NCBI GenBank assembly: GCA_005223375.1
Contig: RXOD01006279.1
Location: 1-10,791 of the forward strand
Length of the DNA stretch: 10,791 bases
Origin: Amoebophrya sp. AT5.2
Taxonomy: Eukaryota > Sar > Dinophyceae > Syndiniales > Amoebophryaceae
Reading direction: 5' to 3'
Shown here: positions 6,996 to 10,791 of the stretch, in pieces
How the letters are laid out: every line of letters starts with the position of its first letter
Numbering within the stretch: the stretch's first letter is position 1
The notes under the pieces: generated by a model
Told to the model about the DNA's origin: nothing
Databases searched by the model: none
What the model saw: the letters and a program-made list of their open reading frames with translations, nothing else
Program-made: the position numbers and the translations under genes

Positions 6996-9900
6996 TCACT
7001 CCCCACTGCTCCAGGACGTTTTTTCGGGCATGGTTGTTGTTCTGGTACTTTTTTATTTGTGCCAGCACGACCATCAGCCCTTGTTTTGCGGCGGCGGAGG
7101 GGGCGGCTGCAGTGCAGCAGGTGGGAACGGGCGGAGCGTCAGAGGCTCACAGTGGGAAGAACGGTGGAGCCGAAGACGTTTCGACGTCAGCGGAGCCAGC
7201 TTCTTTGGCGCTGTACGACCTGTTCTTCGGCCCGAATCGGAAGAATGCAAAAAGAACCCCCGCCAACAGTAAACCACGAGCACGGACACGGGCAAGAAGG
7301 CCGTTCGGGCAGAAACGGTCGGAGCGCCTTCTGCAGTCCTCGACTTGCGACTGGAATGGCTTCCGGGCGTCGGCGAACCTTGCCAGCTGGCAGAACTGCG
7401 TGAAGCAGTACCCGCACAGCACCCGGTGGGAGCAGGCGCAGGCCTCCGCGCGCTGCCTCTGTGACCACGACGTGGGAAGCGCGCTGATCGCCACCAACTG
7501 CTGCGGCGAGCCCGACCTGGCCCACATCTGCACGGACATGGCGAACTGCGCGCCGGACGTGCGGAACGCCACCTGCGCGTCGGCCGAGGCCGATTTTTGC
7601 CAGACCGAGTGCGGCGAGAATCTCTGCGGGGACATCGACAGGCGCAGTCCGGAGTGCACCAGCACGTGCTTCTTCACAACCAGCCGCTGCTTTGCCTACC
7701 AGAAGTGCCCCGTGGTGCACCAGGAGAAGGACTTCGGGTACTTGTGCGACGACGTGGTTACGAAGCCGGACGTGGGGGGGTGCTGCGTGCGGACGGACGA
7801 CGAGATACTCAACACGATCCCGACGACCGGGAACAAGTGGTGTCCGCGGTACTGCGAGACCTGGCAGGTGTGGTACGTGTACGTCATTTCCAACTACGAG
7901 TGCATGTGCGGTGGCTGCCCGCGGAATGTGGAGGAGTTCAACAGGAAGTACAAGCAGGAAATGCTCCCCTACTTCGACGTGATTCTTCCACGCATCGCGA
8001 GAGGGGTGGACCGGCTCGTGGCGTTGTTGGGACTGGGGGCGGGACAGAAGGCCGAGCTGGACGCGTTTGTGCGGCACAACGTGACGGAGGCGATTCGGGT
8101 GGCGCAGCCCTACTACGAGGACGTGCACACAGGGGCGAGCGTGGCCCTGGCGGACAGCGCGGGGGTGGTGGAGCAGCACGGGGAAGTGGTTATGAATGAT
8201 ATCGCGGTGGGGAAAATGTGGGAAACCGAACTAGGCTGCTGCGTGCCGGTGCGTGGACTGGTGGAAGACGTGTTTTCGGCGACTGATGAAGTTTGGAACG
8301 CGAAGCAAAAGCCGCAGTGCGGACAGAAATTGTGGGACGGGAGCTGCGAAGTGTACGTGGCGCCAGTGACCACGAGCACGACGAGCACAACGTCGACGAG
8401 CACGACGAGCACGACTGTGACGAGCACGACCTCGACGAGCACTACCGTGACGAGCACTACTGTGACGAGCACTACGAGCACGACGGTAACGTCGAGCACT
8501 ACCACTTCGACAACGGAAACGACGACGGCCACGAGCACCACCGTCACGGTGACTTCCACGACTACAACGACGAGCAGTTCGTCGACCACGACTGAGACAA
8601 CGACCACAACCTCGACCACCGTGACAACGAGTACGACGAGCAGCACCACGACGACGTCGACCGCGACGACAACGTCGACGGAGACGTCGACCACGACTAC
8701 CACTTCAACCACCACCATCACTTTTACGAGTACGACGTCCACTACCACCAGCACCACTTCGAGCACGACCACGTCGACCACGGTCACAGATCCGGACGCG
8801 ACAACGACGACTCCGGACCCAGACGCGACCACGACCACGACTTCGACTTCGTCCACGAGCACCACTTCGACAACGACGACGACCACGAGCACAGAAACCA
8901 GCACGACGACTATCACCAGTACGGTGACTCGCACGACAACCACAAGCACCACCACGTCCACAACGTCGACGAGCACAAGTACCGCGACGAGTACAACCTC
9001 CACCACGGTCACGAGCACGACGACGGTGACAACTACGACGACGAGCACGACGCTGACAAGCACGACGAGCACAACCTCCTCGACGTCGACGAGCACAAGC
9101 ACGTACACCAGTACGACGACGACGATCACGGAAACGAGCACGACTACCACCACAACCACGACCGTCACGCAGACGTCGACGACATCGACGACAAGTACCA
9201 CGACGACGTCAACTACGACTACCTCGACGTCGACCACTTCAACCACGTCGACTCTGACAACGTCGAGCACGACCACAACCTCGACAGTGACAACGACAAC
9301 CTCCACGACTTCCACAACCTTCACGACCACTTCGACGCTTACTTCTACTTCGACGCTAACCACAACCACTTCGACCTCCACGTCAACAACAACAGAAACC
9401 ACCACCACCACGACAACGGTTACAACCACCTCCACTTCAACCTCAACCTCAACGAGCTCCACCACAATCACCACCACTACAACGAGCACAACGAGCTCGA
9501 CAACTGCCTTTCAGCTGCAGAAGGCCCTTCCGGACTCGCTGCGGACGTCGAAGGTGCGGGCGCAGGCGTCGATGGTGATGAGCTTCAGCTTTCCGGGGGA
9601 AGACTCCGTGACCGGCGACATGCTGATGAGCAGTGCGGAGTTTGTGGGCGCGTACAAGCAGGCGTTCGGTTCCTACTATGGCGTGGCGGCGGCGGATGTC
9701 GAAATCGTTGGCTTCGACGTGGAGGAGGTGCAGAGGAGGGGGCAAAGGAGTCTCACTGGAGGGGGACGTCGTGGTCGTGTCGCCGCTGATCCCCGCGGCC
9801 GTGTTCCGGCAGAGATGAACAAAGCACTGGATGAGCTTCGGCGCCTCGCGGCGTCTTATCTCGTGACCTGCACGTACGAGATCTACACGGCCGACCCGGG

Positions 9901-10791
9901 GGCGCTCGCGCAGCTGATGGAGGCTCAGGCCGCGAGTCCAAACGGTGCCGCCGCGCTCCAGCAGTCTCTGAACACGGCGCTGACCGCCGCCACGGGGGGC
10001 GCGCTCGGGCTCGAAGTGCTGTCGGTGGAGTCGATGGCGGCCGCGGATTGCGCCGCCGTGCTGAACGACAAGCAGTGCCCGGAAGCGCTGCAGGACCTCT
10101 GCGCGCGCGAGTGCTCGCTGCTGGGCAGCGGTGGGGTGGAAGTCGCGGAGTTTTTCGGTAGCTCCCCCGCTGCGGGGGGGGACGACGAGGACGTCCCGAT
10201 CGCGACGGAGGTTGTGGACGAGGACCCCGCGGTGGCAGGAGATGGGTCCAGCACGCGGCCGTCCGCCGACGACGTGCTGATAAACGCTCTGGTGGAGACC
10301 AGCGGAGAGCCAGCAGAGCCGGGAATAAGGCAGCCCTCCACGAACGCGGCGGGGGCGGCCGAGGCAGGGTCCGAAACCCCCGCGTTCGTGCTGATTCTGG
10401 CGGGCGGGATCCCGGGGCTGCTGCTGTTCGTGTACTGGACCAGGGAGCTCTGCATCAAGTTCAACTTGCTGGAGAAATTCTGCGGTCGCAGCTCGAAAAC
10501 CGGAAGAAAACTCCCGCAGCGACCGAGCCCCCACGGAGGGGTGCCGGGGGCTAGGTCTGGACGGGCTCCTTCATCCGGAGGACGCAATGCGGTCGCTTCG
10601 GGGCGGGCGGAACACGACGTCGAGGCCATGACCTCAGAAAGCGCATCGAACGGCCGCCGCGTGCGCTTCGGCGGCGGCGTGGCGGGCGCGGATCAGGATG
10701 CGAGATCCGACGCGAGGCCGCGCTGCGCCCCTCGCGATCCGTTCGCGAACATCGACGAAACCTCGTCGAACCGCTCGGAAGAGTCGGCTTC
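6902..10791 (+). CDS. Large mucin-like type I membrane protein with Cys-rich ectodomain, 3' end outside window
   Basis: One frame stays open from ATG 6902 (first Met after TGA 6884) to the window edge: 1296 residues seen. Order: residues 1-38 polar; 39-63 a late signal sequence (FFRAWLLFWYFFICA, then SPCFA); 64-148 low-complexity and basic with RARTRARR; 149-482 a secreted-type region with 28 Cys (LCDHD, TNCCGE, CMCGGC) and N-glycosylation sequons at Asn222 and Asn393; 490-868 an almost pure Thr/Ser tract; about 870-1070 a membrane-proximal domain with more Cys (ADCAAVLNDKQCP, LCARECSLLG); 1075-1160 acidic and low-complexity; 1162-1179 a transmembrane helix (FVLILAGGIPGLLLFVYW); then a basic tail of at least 117 residues containing RRVRF. 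Inferred topology is type I at the cell surface or in an endomembrane, with the Thr tract O-glycosylated as a rigid stalk. The reading frame is doubtful at 9734-9818. No family name is recognised. An unseen intron or a different 5' end is possible. Confidence 0.8.
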   Translation, partial: MSASPRSEHFLPELQKFSPVVHKEPSRRSCNITPHCSRTFFRAWLLFWYFFICASTTISPCFAAAEGAAAVQQVGTGGASEAHSGKNGGAEDVSTSAEPASLALYDLFFGPNRKNAKRTPANSKPRARTRARRPFGQKRSERLLQSSTCDWNGFRASANLASWQNCVKQYPHSTRWEQAQASARCLCDHDVGSALIATNCCGEPDLAHICTDMANCAPDVRNATCASAEADFCQTECGENLCGDIDRRSPECTSTCFFTTSRCFAYQKCPVVHQEKDFGYLCDDVVTKPDVGGCCVRTDDEILNTIPTTGNKWCPRYCETWQVWYVYVISNYECMCGGCPRNVEEFNRKYKQEMLPYFDVILPRIARGVDRLVALLGLGAGQKAELDAFVRHNVTEAIRVAQPYYEDVHTGASVALADSAGVVEQHGEVVMNDIAVGKMWETELGCCVPVRGLVEDVFSATDEVWNAKQKPQCGQKLWDGSCEVYVAPVTTSTTSTTSTSTTSTTVTSTTSTSTTVTSTTVTSTTSTTVTSSTTTSTTETTTATSTTVTVTSTTTTTSSSSTTTETTTTTSTTVTTSTTSSTTTTSTATTTSTETSTTTTTSTTTITFTSTTSTTTSTTSSTTTSTTVTDPDATTTTPDPDATTTTTSTSSTSTTSTTTTTTSTETSTTTITSTVTRTTTTSTTTSTTSTSTSTATSTTSTTVTSTTTVTTTTTSTTLTSTTSTTSSTSTSTSTYTSTTTTITETSTTTTTTTTVTQTSTTSTTSTTTTSTTTTSTSTTSTTSTLTTSSTTTTSTVTTTTSTTSTTFTTTSTLTSTSTLTTTTSTSTSTTTETTTTTTTVTTTSTSTSTSTSSTTITTTTTSTTSSTTAFQLQKALPDSLRTSKVRAQASMVMSFSFPGEDSVTGDMLMSSAEFVGAYKQAFGSYYGVAAADVEIVGFDVEEVQRRGQRSLTGGGRRGRVAADPRGRVPAEMNKALDELRRLAASYLVTCTYEIYTADPGALAQLMEAQAASPNGAAALQQSLNTALTAATGGALGLEVLSVESMAAADCAAVLNDKQCPEALQDLCARECSLLGSGGVEVAEFFGSSPAAGGDDEDVPIATEVVDEDPAVAGDGSSTRPSADDVLINALVETSGEPAEPGIRQPSTNAAGAAEAGSETPAFVLILAGGIPGLLLFVYWTRELCIKFNLLEKFCGRSSKTGRKLPQRPSPHGGVPGARSGRAPSSGGRNAVASGRAEHDVEAMTSESASNGRRVRFGGGVAGADQDARSDARPRCAPRDPFANIDETSSNRSEESA
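7016..7066 (+). other. Hydrophobic signal segment of the large membrane protein
   Basis: Residues 39-55 are almost all aromatic or aliphatic and follow a basic stretch (Arg27, Arg28, Arg38, Arg42). A small-residue site follows at SPCFA-A, about residues 63-64, so cleavage there is plausible. The n-region of about 38 residues is unusually long, so this may instead be a signal anchor, or the true start may lie closer and be hidden by splicing; no other in-frame ATG occurs before the segment. Confidence 0.6.
8369..9505 (+). repeat. Thr/Ser mucin-like tract, 379 codons
   Basis: Degenerate TTS/TST words with occasional Val, Glu, Leu, Ile, Ala and Gln run without a stop or indel of frame. All four Thr codons (ACG, ACC, ACA, ACT) and several Ser codons are mixed along the whole length, so the DNA is not a simple tandem repeat. 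The only acidic/Pro break is TDPDATTTTPDPDATTTT at about 8786-8839. Such tracts are heavily O-glycosylated in known mucins and are common in dinoflagellate surface proteins. The + strand is poor in T, which leaves the complement free of stops. Confidence 0.9.
10385..10438 (+). other. Single transmembrane helix of the large membrane protein
   Basis: Eighteen uncharged, mainly aliphatic codons are followed at once by TRELCIKF, giving positive charge on the C-terminal side. That fits a type I protein with a cytoplasmic C-terminus, matching the N-terminal signal segment. Confidence 0.8.

Noticed and set aside
7187..8179. 330-codon minus-strand open frame
   Set aside because: It lies opposite the Cys-rich coding region, which has clear domain content in the + frame; the minus frame is a GC-rich shadow.
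8113..9489. 458-codon minus-strand Val-rich open frame
   Set aside because: It is the complement of the Thr/Ser tract. ACN codons on + leave no stops on the other strand and yield Val/Glu strings; it has no protein-like features.
9449..10534. 361-codon minus-strand open frame
   Set aside because: It lies opposite the membrane-proximal, transmembrane and tail coding region and has an Arg/His/Gly-rich composition typical of GC-rich antisense frames.

Overview
The window reads as nuclear DNA of a eukaryotic protist, most likely of the dinoflagellate/alveolate lineage. This is inference from gene content, not proof. Supporting signs are: every convincing gene lies on the + strand (a unidirectional array); open frames are long, GC-rich and intron-poor; one protein has a Gly/Lys N-terminus (GRGKSSGGKGKGKGK); one protein has a very long Thr/Ser mucin tract; and one gene carries an algal/protist 'phage-integrase repeat unit'. 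TAA, TAG and TGA all end genes here, so the standard code is in use. No bacterial operon features, tRNA, rRNA or CRISPR were seen.

Layout: (1) 1-333, the C-terminal end of a basic protein of unknown identity, perhaps the tail of a GT14-type glycosyltransferase. (2) 1152-1859, a small acidic protein with a predicted helix at each end and a disordered linker. (3) 2278-3624, a 448-residue protein with one integrase-type repeat followed by two divergent nuclease-like modules; its codon use is less GC-biased than its neighbours, and a perfect 9-bp hairpin follows its stop codon. (4) 4442-5452, a clear phospholipid scramblase whose calcium-loop ligands are largely replaced. (5) 5585-5812, a possible 75-residue small protein or gene remnant with an 18-base palindrome just before its ATG. 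(6) 6902 to the right edge, an incomplete large type I membrane protein: late signal segment, Cys-rich ectodomain, 379-residue Thr/Ser tract, membrane-proximal domain, one transmembrane helix and a long basic cytoplasmic tail.

The spacers (818, 418, 817 and 1449 bases) are more AT-rich and hold microsatellites, a 17-base tandem duplication and short open frames that are not convincing genes. Nothing suggests that the genes form one pathway. Two products (scramblase and mucin-like protein) act at membranes, and the 448-residue protein belongs to a dispersed family. The most interesting items are the mucin-like surface protein with a local reading-frame anomaly at 9734-9818, the repeat/nuclease-like protein, and the calcium-loop-altered scramblase.
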